DNA of 64,000 nt from Pseudomonas citrullilanati (GCF_030580855.1 NZ_JAUQOP010000021.1:30933-94932), one strand, 5' to 3'. Shown: positions 1 through 8,158, counted from the stretch's first letter. The notes: generated by a model not told the origin, from the sequence alone. A program made the numbers and translations.

Positions 1-41
1 CCCTGTGGGAGCGAGCTTGCTCCGGGCGGCGATCCGACGAT
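1..41 (+). repeat. REP element, variant tail
   Basis: The REP core GTGGGAGCGAGCTTGCTC is followed by a CGGGCGGCGATCCGACGA tail instead of the usual GCGAT. The same variant occurs inverted near 28618-28653. It lies just downstream of the minus-strand gene ending at 75. Any partner to the left is outside the window. Confidence 0.75.
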
Positions 42-74
42 GACGGCGACTCGGTTTGAGACAGGACCCAGCCG

Positions 75-848
75 CTACCGATAAACCCCGTCCTTCCCAT
101 GCCCGGCCATCGCCCGGTTGCTGCGCAGGCTGATCATCGACTTGATGTCGATCCATTCGATGCCCTGGGCCTTGAGCCGGGGCAGTTCGCGTCCGAGCAC
201 GGCCAGGGTCTGCGGGTAGGGATGGCCGATCATCACCGCCGAGCCCTGCCGTCGGGCCAGGTCGATGGCGGTCTGGAGCTGGTGGGCGATGGCGGCTTCA
301 GTGCGTTCGTCATCGAGGAAAACGTCCCGCGACACACTGGCCAGGCCGATCTTCTGCGCCTCGGCGGCCGCGACGGTCTGGGCGCTGGTGCGGCTGTCGA
401 CGAAGAATTTATGCCGCTGCTGAAGGTTCGCCATCAACCACGCCATGGCCTGGGGTTGGGCGGTCATGCGGCTGCCCATGTGGTTGTTGATTCCGCTGGT
501 GTAGGGCACGGCCGCGAAGGCGGCGTCGAGGCGTTTGCCGAGCTCCTCGATGGGCAAGTCCGGATGCCAGGCGAACGGCCCGGTGGCGGGGTCCATGGGC
601 ATGTGCAACATGACGACCTTGCCGGCGCGGTGGGCCTCGCGGGCGAATTCGGCGGCATGGGGGGTGTCGGGCATGATCGCGGCGGTGACCGGGCCGGGGA
701 GGGCCAGTACCTGGCGATCCCGGGGCAGGTTCTGCCCCAGGTCGTCGATGATCAGGCTCAGGTAGGCCTTGTGCGCGGAAGGCGCGGGCGCGGCAAAGGC
801 CGCGCTCGCCAGGCAGCACAACAGGCCGAGGATGAAGCGCCGGCCCAT
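75..848 (-). CDS. Divergent polysaccharide deacetylase family protein (YibQ-like)
   Basis: A 257-residue protein with a signal peptide (about residues 1-20, ending AAFAA), so it acts in the periplasm. Family motifs are visible: IDDLGQN (34-40), HMPM (81-84) and NNHMGS (120-125). These match the divergent polysaccharide deacetylase family (PF04748), whose substrate is not firmly established. The start ATG lies one base after the ctpA stop in transcription order, and envC is the gene before that, so envC-ctpA-yibQ is probably one operon for septal or cell-wall processing. The fold assignment is solid; the reaction is not known from sequence. Confidence 0.88.
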   Translation of the reverse strand: MGRRFILGLLCCLASAAFAAPAPSAHKAYLSLIIDDLGQNLPRDRQVLALPGPVTAAIMPDTPHAAEFAREAHRAGKVVMLHMPMDPATGPFAWHPDLPIEELGKRLDAAFAAVPYTSGINNHMGSRMTAQPQAMAWLMANLQQRHKFFVDSRTSAQTVAAAEAQKIGLASVSRDVFLDDERTEAAIAHQLQTAIDLARRQGSAVMIGHPYPQTLAVLGRELPRLKAQGIEWIDIKSMISLRSNRAMAGHGKDGVYR

Positions 849-849
849 C

Positions 850-2166
850 TCAGCGGCCGGAGGTGATGTTCAACCCTTTGAGCAGGCTCAAGGCCTGGGC
901 CAGCTGGTAATCATCATCCTGCGGCATCGGCTTGGCCTTGGCACCGGAGCCGGTCGGTTTGTCGGCGCCGCCGTTGCCATTGCCCAGGTGGCCTTGCAGG
1001 TCGGCTTCCTTGAAGTATTCGCTGTCCTGCTCGTTGGTGATCTTGGCCTTGCGCACCTCGATGTCCGGAACGATGCCCTGGGCCTGGATGGAGCGGCCAT
1101 TGGGCGTGAAGTACAGCGCGGTGGTGATTTTCAGGGCGCGATCATTGTTCAGCGGCAGGACGGTTTGCACCGAGCCCTTGCCGAAGCTGGTGGTGCCCAT
1201 GACGACACCGCGTTTCTGGTCTTGCAGGGCGCCGGCGACGATTTCCGAGGCCGAGGCGCTGCCGCCGTTGATCAGCACCACCAGCGGCACGGCCTCGCTC
1301 AGGTCGTTGCCGGTGGCCGAGAAGCGCAGCTCGGAGTTGGCGATGCGACCCTTGGTGTAGACGATCAGGCCCTTGGTGATGAAGTGATCGACCACTTCCA
1401 CCGCCGATTGCAGCACGCCGCCGGGGTTGTTGCGCAGGTCCAGGACCAGGCCATTGAGTTTCTTGCCGTTGTCCTTGCGCAGCTTGGCCAGGGCCTTGGC
1501 GACTTCTTCGCCGGTCTTGACCTGGAACTGGGTGATGCGAATGTAGCCGTAGCCCGACTCCAGCAACTGGCTCTTGACGCTCTTGACCTGGATGACCGCC
1601 CGCGTAAGGGTCACGTCGAACGGCGTGCCGCCGTCGCGCACCAGGGTCAGGGTGATCTTCTGGCCGATCTTGCCGCGCATCTTGTCCACGGCTTCGGTCA
1701 TGCTCTGGCCGCGGGTCGGCTGGCCGTTGATCTTGACGATGAAGTCGCCCGCCTGGATGCCGGCCTTGGAAGCAGGCGTGTCGTCGATGGGCGAGACCAC
1801 CTTGACGAAGCCGTCTTCGCTGCCGACCTCGATGCCCAGGCCGCCGAACTCGCCGCTGGTGCTTTCCTGCAACTCGGCGAAATCCTCGGGCCCCAGGTAG
1901 GCCGAGTGTGGATCCAGGTTGCTGAGCATGCCCTTGATGGCGTTCTCCAGCAGCATCTTGTCATCCACCGGCTCGACATAGGCGGCCTTGATCCGGTCCA
2001 TGACTTCGGCAAACGTGCGCAATTCGTCCAGGGGCAACGGGGCCTTGGTGGTCGCAGCCGTGGCAGCGGGTGCCGAGGGCGCCGGTTCGGCGGCGAAAGC
2101 CAGGGGCGCGCCGATCACAAGGGCGATCGTCAGGGCCAGCGAGGTGAGACGGGACAAATGCAGCAT
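850..2166 (-). CDS. ctpA: S41 family carboxy-terminal processing peptidase
   Basis: A 438-residue periplasmic serine protease with a signal peptide (1-25), a PDZ domain (about 105-185, starting GGLGIEV) and an S41 catalytic domain. The catalytic dyad is visible as Ser305 in GGSASASE and Lys330 in TSFGKGS. Family members trim C-termini of envelope proteins, including peptidoglycan hydrolases. The frame stays open well upstream, but that stretch is envC read in another frame. The ATG at 2166 begins a good signal peptide and fits a 32-base gap after envC. Co-transcription with envC and the deacetylase gene is likely. Confidence 0.93.
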   Translation of the reverse strand: MLHLSRLTSLALTIALVIGAPLAFAAEPAPSAPAATAATTKAPLPLDELRTFAEVMDRIKAAYVEPVDDKMLLENAIKGMLSNLDPHSAYLGPEDFAELQESTSGEFGGLGIEVGSEDGFVKVVSPIDDTPASKAGIQAGDFIVKINGQPTRGQSMTEAVDKMRGKIGQKITLTLVRDGGTPFDVTLTRAVIQVKSVKSQLLESGYGYIRITQFQVKTGEEVAKALAKLRKDNGKKLNGLVLDLRNNPGGVLQSAVEVVDHFITKGLIVYTKGRIANSELRFSATGNDLSEAVPLVVLINGGSASASEIVAGALQDQKRGVVMGTTSFGKGSVQTVLPLNNDRALKITTALYFTPNGRSIQAQGIVPDIEVRKAKITNEQDSEYFKEADLQGHLGNGNGGADKPTGSGAKAKPMPQDDDYQLAQALSLLKGLNITSGR

Positions 2167-2198
2167 GTCGAACGAACTCCTTAAGTGGATGGGTGCGC

Positions 2199-3491
2199 TT
2201 ATCCTTGCGCACGACACCATTGGGCCGGGTCGCTGGGGCGACCCTGCTGACGAATAGCGAAATACAGCGCTGGCGTATCCTGCCCGCCGCTGTTGCCGAC
2301 CGTGGAGATGGACTCGCCGGCCTTGACCACATCCCCGGCCGACTTGAGCAGCGTCTGGTTGTGGCCATACAGGCTCAGGTAACCGTTGCCGTGATCCAGG
2401 ATCACCAGCAGGCCGGCACCGCGCAGCCAATCGGCGAACACCACGCGCCCGCCGTGCACGGCATGCACCTGGCTGCCGGCGGAGGCGCTGATCATCACGC
2501 CGTCCCACTTGGTGCGGGTGTCGTCGCCGCGGGTTTCACCGAAGCGTGCCAGTAATCGACCATTGACCGGCCATGGAAGTTTGCCTCGCGCCGAAGCAAA
2601 AGCGCCACCGAAGGTCTCGCCGTCGCTGGAAACCAGTGCGCCGGGGCTGGACCTGGCGGTCTTGCGGGGCGCCTCGTCCGAGTCCGCCTCGGCCTGGGCT
2701 TCACGCAAGCGCTTTTTTTCGGCTTCCTGCTGGGCGATCAGCGCTTTCTGGCGCGCTTCTTCTGCCTCGCGAGCCTGGCGGGCCAGGGTTTCCTCGATGG
2801 TCTTGAGTACGTTTGCCAGCTCGGCCTGGTCCTGCTCGCGGGCCTTGAGCTTGCTGTCGCGGGCCTTCACGTCGTCATTGAGCTTGGCCAGGGCCACCTG
2901 GCGTTCCTTGCGCACCTTCTCGAGTTCTTCGCGCTGGGTGTCGAGGCTGCTTTTCTGCACCAGCAACTGAGCTTGCTGCAGCTCGATGTCTTTTTCGACA
3001 TTGGCCAGTTGACGCAGGGTTTCGTTGAAACTCTTGAGCTGTTCCAGGCGTGCCTGGCTCAGGTAGTCGTAATAAGTGAGGGTGCGGGCGAATTTCTCGG
3101 GGTTCTGCTGGTTGAGCAGCAGCTTGAGGTACTCCTGGCGGCCGTTCTGGTAGGCCGCACGGGCCTGGATGGCGATCAGGTGTTGCTGTTCAGTGCGCGC
3201 GCCCTGGAGTTTTTTTTTCTCCCCATCGAGTCGCTGCAGCTCGGATTCGCTTTTCTTCAGCTCTTTCTGCAGGGCTTCCACTTGCTTTTCCAGCTTGCCC
3301 ATCTCGGTCTCGGTGCCGCGCAGGTCCTTCTGGACGCTGGATTTCTCTTCCTGCAGCTTGCCCAGCAGTTTCTTCAGCTCGGCAATGTCCTGGCGCGTGG
3401 CTTCCAACTGCTGTTGGGTTTGCGCGCGCTCGTCGGCAAAGGCCGGTTGGAGCAGGCAGGTCAGAGCGAGGGCTATCAGGACGCGAAGCAT
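2199..3491 (-). CDS. envC: Murein hydrolase activator EnvC
   Basis: A 430-residue protein with a signal peptide (1-19, ending QPAFA), a long coiled coil (about 20-265, rich in E, Q and K heptads) and a C-terminal LytM/M23 domain (about 320-425). The LytM domain is degenerate: LYFAIR stands where an active enzyme has an HxH metal site. This fits EnvC, which activates septal amidases rather than cutting murein itself. The start at 3491 was chosen because it opens directly into the signal peptide; the frame's earlier ATG at 3596 would place 35 unrelated residues before it. Codons 92-94 are AAA AAA AAA within a run of nine A residues. Confidence 0.92.
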   Translation of the reverse strand: MLRVLIALALTCLLQPAFADERAQTQQQLEATRQDIAELKKLLGKLQEEKSSVQKDLRGTETEMGKLEKQVEALQKELKKSESELQRLDGEKKKLQGARTEQQHLIAIQARAAYQNGRQEYLKLLLNQQNPEKFARTLTYYDYLSQARLEQLKSFNETLRQLANVEKDIELQQAQLLVQKSSLDTQREELEKVRKERQVALAKLNDDVKARDSKLKAREQDQAELANVLKTIEETLARQAREAEEARQKALIAQQEAEKKRLREAQAEADSDEAPRKTARSSPGALVSSDGETFGGAFASARGKLPWPVNGRLLARFGETRGDDTRTKWDGVMISASAGSQVHAVHGGRVVFADWLRGAGLLVILDHGNGYLSLYGHNQTLLKSAGDVVKAGESISTVGNSGGQDTPALYFAIRQQGRPSDPAQWCRAQG

Positions 3492-3612
3492 AGAGGCGGG
3501 TGATACCAGGGAAAGGGACGGCCTAGTATGCCCGCCCCACGCTGCAAAAAAAACGCCCATTTGGGGCTGTGTGATAACTGGAGTGGTGGAGGGCACTCAT
3601 TTTCCGCCAACC

Positions 3613-3710
3613 CCCTGTGGGAGCAAAGCTTGCTCGCGATGACGCCAGCACATCCAACGAAAATGTAGATTGTTGGATTGCTATCGCGAGCAAGCTTTGC
3701 TCCCACAGGG
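3613..3710. repeat. REP inverted pair (REPIN)
   Basis: Two REP copies in inverted orientation, 3613-3640 and 3683-3710, both with the variant core GGGAGCAAAGCTTGCTCGCGAT. They face each other across 42 bases between gpmI and envC, so the transcript could form a long hairpin. Confidence 0.85.
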
Positions 3711-3732
3711 TTTTCGGCGATTGATGGATCAA

Positions 3733-5262
3733 TCAGACCAGGATCGAAGTCCCGGTCATTTCCGCCGGTTTTTGCATGCCCAGCAGCATCAGCATGGTCG
3801 GCGCCACGTCCGCCAGGACGCCGCCTTCGCGGACCTTGAAGTCACGCTTGCCGACATAAATGAACGGCACCGGCTCGGTGGTGTGGGCCGTGTGGGCCTG
3901 GCCGGTGGATTCGTCAGACATCTGCTCGACGTTGCCGTGGTCGGCGGTGATCAGCGCTTCGCCGCCGACCTTTTCCAAGGCGTCGACGATGCGACCCACG
4001 CAGGTGTCCAGGCATTCGACGGCCTTGACCGCGGCGTCGAACACGCCGCTGTGGCCGACCATGTCGCCGTTGGCATAGTTGACCACGATCACGTCGTAAC
4101 GCTGGTTTTCAATGGCGTCGACGATGCGGTCGGTCACTTCCGGCGCGCTCATCTCCGGTTGCAGGTCGTAGGTGGCGACCTTCGGCGATGGGATCAGGAT
4201 GCGTTCTTCGCCCGGGAAGGGCTCCTCACGGCCGCCCGAGAAAAAGAACGTCACGTGGGCGTACTTTTCGGTCTCGGCGATGCGCAGCTGGGTCTTGCCA
4301 TTCTTCGCCAGGTAGTCGCCGAGCACATTGTCCAGGCTGCCGGCGGCGAAGGCCGAGGGGGCCGGGATGCTGGCGGCGTATTGGGTCAGCATGACGAAAC
4401 CGGCCAGCTTGGGCTGGCGTGCGCGCTCGAACTCCTTGAAGTCGTCCTCGACGAACACCCGGGTCAGCTCGCGGGCACGGTCGGCGCGGAAGTTCATGAA
4501 CACCACGGCGTCGCCGTCCTCGACCTTGACCGGCTCACCGATCGTGGTGGCCTTGACGAATTCGTCGCTTTCACCGCGCTCGTAGGCCGCTTGCAGGCCT
4601 TCCTGGGCGGTGGCGGCATGGAATTCGGCCTGGCCGTCGACGATCAGGTTGTAGGCCTGGGCGACGCGGTCCCAGCGGTTGTCGCGGTCCATGGCGTAGT
4701 AGCGCCCGACGAGGCTGGCGATACGGCCCTTGCCGAGGGCCTGGAAGGTAGCGTCCAGCAGCTCGATCGAGGAGGTGGCGCTTTTCGGCGGGGTGTCGCG
4801 CCCATCCAGGAACGCGTGCAGGTAGATCTTCTCGGCGCCACGCTTGAAGGCCAGTTCGGCCATGGCCACCAGGTGGTCCTGGTGGCTGTGCACGCCACCG
4901 TCGGACAGCAGGCCCATGAAGTGCACGGCCTTGCCGGCGGCCACGGCTTTGTCCACCGCCGCGCAGATGGTCGGGTTCTCGAAGAACTCGCCGTCGCGAA
5001 TCGATTTGGTCACGCGGGTGAAGTCCTGGTACACCACGCGGCCGGCGCCGAGGTTCATGTGGCCGACTTCGGAGTTGCCCATCTGCCCGTCCGGCAGGCC
5101 GACATCCATGCCGCTGCCAGAGATCAGCCCGTTCGGCACGGTGGCCCACAGGCGGTCCAGCACAGGCTTGTTGGCCGAATACACGGCGTTGGATTCGTGG
5201 CTGTCACTGTGACCGAAGCCGTCGAGAATCATCAGGACCAAAGGTTTAGGCGTGGTAGTCAT
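3733..5262 (-). CDS. gpmI: 2,3-bisphosphoglycerate-independent phosphoglycerate mutase
   Basis: A 509-residue cytosolic glycolytic enzyme interconverting 3- and 2-phosphoglycerate, using Mn and a phosphoserine intermediate. The N-terminal alkaline-phosphatase-type motif LMILDGFG (10-17) and the nucleophile Ser64 in MGNSEVGH are visible, as are the metal-site motifs TADHGNVEQ and [10 protein letters not shown] near the C-terminus. Length is typical of the family. The frame extends 26 codons upstream, but the ATG at 5262 gives the standard [15 protein letters not shown] start. It is divergent from the rhodanese-fold gene at 5415, with about 150 bases for both promoters. Confidence 0.96.
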   Translation of the reverse strand: MTTTPKPLVLMILDGFGHSDSHESNAVYSANKPVLDRLWATVPNGLISGSGMDVGLPDGQMGNSEVGHMNLGAGRVVYQDFTRVTKSIRDGEFFENPTICAAVDKAVAAGKAVHFMGLLSDGGVHSHQDHLVAMAELAFKRGAEKIYLHAFLDGRDTPPKSATSSIELLDATFQALGKGRIASLVGRYYAMDRDNRWDRVAQAYNLIVDGQAEFHAATAQEGLQAAYERGESDEFVKATTIGEPVKVEDGDAVVFMNFRADRARELTRVFVEDDFKEFERARQPKLAGFVMLTQYAASIPAPSAFAAGSLDNVLGDYLAKNGKTQLRIAETEKYAHVTFFFSGGREEPFPGEERILIPSPKVATYDLQPEMSAPEVTDRIVDAIENQRYDVIVVNYANGDMVGHSGVFDAAVKAVECLDTCVGRIVDALEKVGGEALITADHGNVEQMSDESTGQAHTAHTTEPVPFIYVGKRDFKVREGGVLADVAPTMLMLLGMQKPAEMTGTSILV

Positions 5263-5414
5263 GGAATCCACTCGTGGCGGGTTAAAAGAAGACGATGGAA
5301 AAGGGACGGGCAGTTTAAAGGTAAGTTCCGGTGCCGTCACCGCCGGGCGGGGTTTGGCCGGCCTTGCGTGCTGTGTATACTGGCCGACATTTTAACGCCC
5401 TGGAACCTCCTTCG

Positions 5415-5828
5415 ATGGTTGCTCACCTGATTGAATTTGCCACTAACCACTACATTCTCGTCGGTATCTTCGTCGTACTGCTGGCATTGCTGATCGCCCA
5501 TACGATGCAGGGCGGCGGGCGCAGCCTGAGCACTGGCGAGCTGACCGCGCTGGTCAACAAGGACGCCGGCGTGGTGGTGGATATCCGTCCGAGCAAGGAA
5601 TACGCCACCGGTCACATTGTCGGCGCGGTGAACATTCCCCAGGACAAATTGAGCGCGCGTATCGGCGAGCTGGAAAAACACAAGGCCAAGACCATCATCC
5701 TGGTCGATGCCCAGGGCCAGCACGCCGGCACCCATGCCCGTGAACTGATGAAGTCCGGCTTCACCGCTGCCAAGCTCTCCGGTGGCGTTGCCAGCTGGAA
5801 AGCCGACAACCTGCCCCTGGTGAAGTGA
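5415..5828 (+). CDS. Membrane-anchored rhodanese-fold protein lacking cysteine
   Basis: A 137-residue protein with one N-terminal membrane segment (about 10-30) followed by a rhodanese domain (about 37-137). The domain frame VVVDIRPSKEYATGHI and the C-terminal SGGVASWK match the family (YibN type). The active-site loop reads LVDAQGQHAGTH where a catalytic Cys is expected, and the whole protein contains no cysteine, so sulfur transfer by a persulfide is not possible. The start at 5415 follows AACCTCC-rich sequence and begins just before the membrane segment. It ends one base before grxC and heads the yibN-grxC-secB gene order known from other gammaproteobacteria. Confidence 0.9.
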   Translation: MVAHLIEFATNHYILVGIFVVLLALLIAHTMQGGGRSLSTGELTALVNKDAGVVVDIRPSKEYATGHIVGAVNIPQDKLSARIGELEKHKAKTIILVDAQGQHAGTHARELMKSGFTAAKLSGGVASWKADNLPLVK

Positions 5829-5829
5829 G

Positions 5830-6084
5830 ATGACCCACGTCGTTGTCTATTCCAGCGATTACTGCCCCTATTGCTCCAGAGCCAAGTTCCTGCTCCAGAA
5901 CAAAGGGGTGGCGTTCGAAGAGATCAAGGTCGACGGCAAGCCGCAAGTGCGCGCCGAAATGACCCGCAAGGCCGGGCGTACGTCCGTCCCGCAGATCTGG
6001 ATCGGCAGCACCCACGTGGGCGGTTGTGATGATCTGTTCGCCCTGGAGCGCGCCGGCAAGCTCGATGCGTTGCTCCAGGCCTGA
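5830..6084 (+). CDS. grxC: Glutaredoxin 3
   Basis: An 84-residue thioredoxin-fold protein with the dithiol site CPYC (Cys12, Cys15), the cis-proline segment TSVPQIW and the glutathione-binding GGCDDL. It reduces protein disulfides and glutathione mixed disulfides in the cytosol. The gene starts one base after the rhodanese-fold gene and lies 39 bases upstream of secB, so the three are probably co-transcribed. Length is normal for GrxC. Confidence 0.96.
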   Translation: MTHVVVYSSDYCPYCSRAKFLLQNKGVAFEEIKVDGKPQVRAEMTRKAGRTSVPQIWIGSTHVGGCDDLFALERAGKLDALLQA

Positions 6085-6123
6085 ATTCCCTACTCAAGCA
6101 CCTGAAAGTAAGAAGGATCTGCG

Positions 6124-6606
6124 ATGACTGACCAACAAAACACAGCTGCCAGCGAAGAAGAAGCCGCACCGCAATTCTCCTTGCAGCGCATTTATGTCCG
6201 CGACCTGTCCTTTGAAGCCCCGAAAAGCCCGGCGATCTTTCGCCAGCAGTGGGAACCGAGCGTCGGCCTGGACCTGAACACCCGCCAGAAGGCCCTGGAA
6301 GACGACTTCCACGAAGTGGTGCTGACCCTGTCGGTAACCGTGAAGAACGGCGAAGAAGTGGCGTTCATCGCCGAAGTGCAACAGGCCGGGATCTTCCTGA
6401 TCAAGAACCTCGATGCCGCTTCGATGAGCCACACCCTGGGCGCGTTCTGCCCGAACATCCTGTTCCCGTACGCCCGTGAAACCCTGGACAGCCTGGTGAC
6501 CCGCGGTTCCTTCCCGGCCCTGATGCTGGCGCCGGTGAACTTCGATGCCCTGTACGCGCAGGAACTGCAGCGCATGCAGCAGGAAGGCGGCGCGAGCGTT
6601 CAGTAA
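6124..6606 (+). CDS. secB: Protein-export chaperone SecB
   Basis: A 160-residue acidic cytosolic chaperone that holds precursors unfolded and delivers them to SecA. The family signatures [19 protein letters not shown] near the N-terminus and [11 protein letters not shown] in the second half are intact. The start ATG has a preceding AAGAAGGATCTGCG region that can serve as a ribosome site. It is the last gene of the rhodanese-grxC-secB set and is followed by a nested REP array. Confidence 0.97.
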   Translation: MTDQQNTAASEEEAAPQFSLQRIYVRDLSFEAPKSPAIFRQQWEPSVGLDLNTRQKALEDDFHEVVLTLSVTVKNGEEVAFIAEVQQAGIFLIKNLDAASMSHTLGAFCPNILFPYARETLDSLVTRGSFPALMLAPVNFDALYAQELQRMQQEGGASVQ

Positions 6607-6631
6607 ACGGCGCTGTCAGCCAGATACAAAA

Positions 6632-6754
6632 CCTGTGGGAGCGAGCCCTGTGGGAGCCGAGCTTGCTCGCGATGAACGATGACGCGGTTTTGCAGTTGAA
6701 CCGTGTCGACCTCATCGCGAGCAAGCTCGGCTCCCACAGGCTCGCTCCCACAGG
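6632..6754. repeat. Nested REP inverted repeats
   Basis: An inner REP pair (6647-6675 and 6712-6740, core GGGAGCCGAGCTTGCTCGCGATGA) sits inside the split arms of a second pair. The outer arms are CCTGTGGGAGCGAGC at 6632-6646 and its complement at 6741-6754. The whole 123-base block is one large palindrome between secB and trmL, which converge here. Confidence 0.85.
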
Positions 6755-6774
6755 TGTTTCTAGCAGGCTGAAAC

Positions 6775-7230
6775 TCAAGCGAAGCCGTTCTGCCGCCACG
6801 CCTCATAAACCGCCACCGCCACGGTGTTGGACAGGTTCAGGCTGCGGCAGCCTTCGCGCATCGGCAGGCGCAGGCGCTGGTCCGCTGGCAGGGCGTCGAG
6901 CACGTCGGCCGGCAGGCCACGGCTTTCCGGGCCGAACAGGAACGCATCGCCCGCGACGAAGCTTGCGTCATGGAAAGGCCGCGAACCCTTGGTGGTGAAG
7001 GCGAACAGCCGTGGATGCCCGAGGCTTTCCAGACAGCTGGCAAGGTCGGCATGGCGCTGCAAGGTGGCATACTCGTGGTAGTCGAGGCCGGCGCGACGCA
7101 GACGCTTGTCGTCCATGTCGAAGCCCAGCGGTTCGATCAGATGCAGGTGGCAGCCACTGTTGGCGCACAGCCTGATGACGTTGCCGGTATTCGGCGGAAT
7201 TTCCGGTTGAAAAAGGATGACGTGAAACAT
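6775..7230 (-). CDS. trmL: tRNA (cytidine(34)-2'-O)-methyltransferase
   Basis: A 151-residue SPOUT-class methyltransferase that 2'-O-methylates the wobble base of certain leucine tRNAs. Signatures include [16 protein letters not shown] at the N-terminus, FGPESRGLP in the middle and [17 protein letters not shown] at the C-terminal knot. Length matches TrmL (about 150-157). It converges on secB and its start is close to the start of the small membrane protein on the other strand. Confidence 0.94.
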   Translation of the reverse strand: MFHVILFQPEIPPNTGNVIRLCANSGCHLHLIEPLGFDMDDKRLRRAGLDYHEYATLQRHADLASCLESLGHPRLFAFTTKGSRPFHDASFVAGDAFLFGPESRGLPADVLDALPADQRLRLPMREGCRSLNLSNTVAVAVYEAWRQNGFA

Positions 7231-7294
7231 GCACGGCTCCGCAGATGAAGATGAGCGGCATTCTACGCCGCAAACCGATCAACGTTCGAAGCTA

Positions 7295-7669
7295 ATGCCT
7301 CGGGTGATGGGTTCCCTGGCGATTGTCGGCATGATGGTCGGGTTGATGATCGGGCGCCTGACCACGCCCGAGCCGGTCGTGCTGCAACGAATCGAGACGA
7401 CCGACAGTGCCCTGGTGGCCTGGTTCGACAGGGAGCCGAAACTGCACGGCGAAGTCATCGACGGTTCGGTAGCGCTGCTGTTCGAAGCCGAAGGCCGGCC
7501 ACAGAACGGCCAGCTCAAGCTCAACGGCAAGGACGTGAACTGGCGGGTGCGCTTGAGCGACAAGGGCTTGTTGCTGACGCTGGTGGCGGCGCGGCCATTG
7601 CGCGGGGCGTGGTCCGGCAGCGAGGTGGATGACCGCTGGCGGCTGGAGGTTCGTCTCCAGGAGCAATAA
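7295..7669 (+). CDS. Small membrane-anchored protein of unknown function
   Basis: I do not recognise a named family. The 124-residue product has an N-terminal hydrophobic segment (about 5-20, GSLAIVGMMVGLMIG) that looks like a membrane anchor, followed by a predicted periplasmic domain of beta character with no cysteines. A longer version from ATG 7229 is possible and has a GGATGA-like ribosome site. It would overlap the trmL start codon, so 7295 is preferred. It occupies the position of the hypothetical gene between trmL and ntrC in P. aeruginosa. The NrsZ-type RNA runs towards its 3' end from the opposite strand. Confidence 0.75.
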   Translation: MPRVMGSLAIVGMMVGLMIGRLTTPEPVVLQRIETTDSALVAWFDREPKLHGEVIDGSVALLFEAEGRPQNGQLKLNGKDVNWRVRLSDKGLLLTLVAARPLRGAWSGSEVDDRWRLEVRLQEQ

Positions 7670-7865
7670 AAGAGGGAATCCCCGGCCTGCCTGTACCAGG
7701 GTTCCCAAAACGGGAGGGCGGCCATGGGGGCCAGCCCTGGGTATAAAGAAGGGAAACCTTGACCTGCCTGTATCAAGGCCCCCAAAACGGTGGGCTCCTT
7801 GGAGCCCGTTGAAAAATGGGGATTCCCCGGCCTGCCTGTACCAAGGTCCCCGAAACTGGGTAGTG
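7664..7865 (-). ncRNA. nrsZ: NrsZ-type nitrogen-regulated small RNA with three modules
   Basis: Three imperfect repeats of about 40 bases lie at 7818-7860, 7751-7790 and 7674-7713. Each carries the perfect 10-mer TACAGGCAGG (minus strand; plus-strand positions 7831, 7763 and 7686). Each module can fold as a GGGGA/TCCCC-type stem, and extra hairpins lie between modules (GGGCTCC/GGAGCCC at 7792-7807). A sigma-54 promoter sits upstream, giving a predicted start near 7865. Module 3 is followed on the minus strand by TCTTTTATT, which makes it a likely terminator. The position downstream of ntrC on the same strand and the three-module structure match P. aeruginosa NrsZ, which is NtrC/RpoN-dependent and is processed into three similar modules. 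The exact 3' end is inferred. Confidence 0.82.
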
Positions 7866-7875
7866 ATTGGGTTAT

Positions 7876-7891
7876 TGCAGGGGGCGTGCCA
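7876..7891 (-). promoter_or_regulatory. Sigma-54 (-24/-12) promoter of the NrsZ-type RNA
   Basis: The minus strand reads TGGCACGCCCCCTGCA. The GG and GC dinucleotides are separated by exactly 10 bases and only one position differs from the TGGCACG-N4-TTGCA consensus. It places the start near 7865, just ahead of module 1. Confidence 0.85.
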
Positions 7892-7931
7892 GGTTTAAAT
7901 GGTTTGTCACAAAAAAGCTGTTAGTGAGGCG

Positions 7932-7956
7932 AAAAGCCCCGTATTGCGGGGCTTTT
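7932..7956 (-). terminator. Rho-independent terminator of ntrBC (possibly bidirectional)
   Basis: A perfect 10-base-pair stem, AAAAGCCCCG / CGGGGCTTTT, with loop TATTG. It lies downstream of ntrC and upstream of the sRNA promoter, so it separates the two transcripts. T residues follow on both strands, so it could also stop plus-strand transcription. Confidence 0.8.
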
Positions 7957-8033
7957 GCTTTTAATTGAGCTGGTTTTTTCGGGGCATGTCGATGGGGTGG
8001 GGCTTGTAGCGCATGGGCCATTGCGGTTCGTAG

Positions 8034-8050
8034 TGCATTGAAGCGGTGCA
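8034..8050 (-). promoter_or_regulatory. NtrC-like enhancer site for the NrsZ-type RNA
   Basis: TGCATTGAAGCGGTGCA resembles the NtrC box TGCACCAAAATGGTGCA, with outer TGCA and GGTGCA conserved and equal length. It is centred about 177 bases upstream of the predicted sRNA start, a usual distance for a sigma-54 enhancer. Confidence 0.5.
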
Positions 8051-8067
8051 TGGCACCCTTAAAAAGC

Positions 8068-8158
8068 ATCGCGAGCAAGCTCGCTCCCACAATGGATTTC
8101 CGGTGTTCGCGAGGCCATGAACACCACCGAACCCCGTGGGAGCGAGCTTGCTCGCGAT
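8068..8158. repeat. REP inverted pair
   Basis: Copies at 8068-8090 (ATCGCGAGC... orientation) and 8136-8158 (GTGGGAGC... orientation), between ntrC and its terminator. The arrangement is inside-out compared with most other pairs in the window. Confidence 0.85.

Noticed and set aside
3613..3710. REP pairs considered as transposon ends or attachment sites
   Set aside because: No transposase or target duplication is present between the arms; the same core occurs in many gaps, which marks them as REP/REPIN elements.
7674..7860. Three spaced repeats considered as a CRISPR array
   Set aside because: The repeats are imperfect, spacing is uneven (68 and 77 bases), there are no cas genes, and the sigma-54 promoter and location identify an NrsZ-type RNA.
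8050..8067. TGGCACCCTTAAAAAGCAT considered as a plus-strand sigma-54 promoter
   Set aside because: The GG-GC distance is 12 bases instead of 10, and no plus-strand gene follows.
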